NCBI GenBank assembly: GCA_002699145.1
Contig: PABK01000060.1
Location: forward strand, 1-64,000
Direction of reading: 5' to 3'
From: Halioglobus sp.
GTDB lineage: Bacteria > Pseudomonadota > Gammaproteobacteria > Pseudomonadales > Halieaceae
DNA length: 64,000 nt
The position numbers and the translations under genes are program-made. Positions 63,753-64,000 of the stretch are shown piece after piece (position 1 is the stretch's first letter; every line of letters starts with the position of its first letter). A model generated the notes under the pieces. That model made no database searches. It was not told the DNA's origin and saw only the letters and a list, made by a program, of their open reading frames with translations.

Positions 63753-64000
63753 ATGTTTGACCTTGCCGCATGTCACGTGGAACGCACAGCCGCACAGGAC
63801 TACCTGGTGCACTGGCACAGCCTGCACCCCGGGCAGAAGGTCTCTGTGTACATGTCGGAGGACCCGGAGCATTTCTATCAGCACCGGGAGCTGGAGAATC
63901 CCGTGGTGGAAACCACCGCCGAGCAGGCGGTGGTCGCCAACCCCGACCAGGGTGTAAGACACTATTTCTACCTGCTGTCCGAGCACGGCGAGGGCGTGGT
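63753..64000 (+). CDS. partial gene at window end, possibly a tyrosine phosphatase-like protein
   Basis: An ATG at 63753, preceded by GGGAGAGGGG, opens 82 codons that run off the window. The visible part begins MFDLAACHVERTAAQDYLVH and continues with beta-rich sequence (KVSVYMSEDPEHFY, HYFYLLSEHGEG). N-terminal segments like this precede tyrosine-protein phosphatase domains in some marine gammaproteobacteria, but the catalytic CX5R motif is not in view, so the assignment is weak. Probably co-transcribed with the kinase gene upstream. Confidence 0.5.
   Translation, partial: MFDLAACHVERTAAQDYLVHWHSLHPGQKVSVYMSEDPEHFYQHRELENPVVETTAEQAVVANPDQGVRHYFYLLSEHGEGV

Overview
The window is GC-rich, densely coded bacterial DNA. 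The ruvCAB-ybgC-tolQRAB-pal-cpoB-queE-queC order is a gammaproteobacterial hallmark. Sulfatases, a family 106 glycosidase, a sulfotransferase and an ectoine-type catabolic operon suggest a marine heterotroph, perhaps of the Halieaceae/Cellvibrionales type; this lineage is inferred from gene content only.

Layout. 0-0.44 kb: non-coding block with 46-bp direct repeats and a 22-bp inverted repeat. 0.44-9.3 kb: core genes for Holliday junction processing, the Tol-Pal envelope machine and 7-deazaguanine (queuosine precursor) synthesis. 9.4-23.5 kb: accessory block with a sulfatase behind a sigma-54-like promoter, a cytochrome c/PQQ-type sugar dehydrogenase, a Tat-exported epimerase-like protein, a GtrA-like protein, a GH106 lipoprotein, a large B12-binding radical SAM protein, a DUF819 permease and a PLP-dependent lyase. 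23.5-26.3 kb: tRNA-Lys(TTT) and a scar zone holding a duplicated tRNA 3' end plus hairpin, a truncated ISL3-type transposase and a hipBA module. 26.9-32.8 kb: rnk, then a less GC-rich insert (membrane Ser/Thr kinase, a wrecked CTERM-sorted secreted protein gene, a beta-barrel protein) closed by a second partial copy of the rnk 3' end. 32.9-37.5 kb: FG-GAP protein, nitronate monooxygenase, AGCS symporter. 37.9-43.1 kb: four-gene ectoine-type catabolic operon (M20 deacetylase, EctB-like transaminase, M24 hydrolase, aldehyde dehydrogenase). 43.2-51.6 kb: sulfatase, sulfotransferase, nucleotidyltransferase-glycosyltransferase fusion, glycosyltransferases, VTT membrane protein and a radical SAM/SPASM protein, resembling a sulfated-glycan or glycolipid locus. 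51.6-54.3 kb: sugar lactonase and sugar-acid dehydratase. 54.6-57.5 kb: a large polytopic membrane protein. 57.5-61.8 kb: an operon of a second B12 radical SAM protein, a methyltransferase and a secreted orphan. 62.3-64 kb: an amphi-Trp protein, an APH-fold kinase and a gene cut by the window end.

The best candidates for something undescribed are the two closely similar B12/radical SAM proteins, each in its own operon; the radical SAM/SPASM protein overlapping a glycosyltransferase beside the sulfotransferase cluster; and the two scar-flanked insertion zones (tRNA-Lys and rnk). Functions were assigned by reading motifs and family resemblance; no database search was run.
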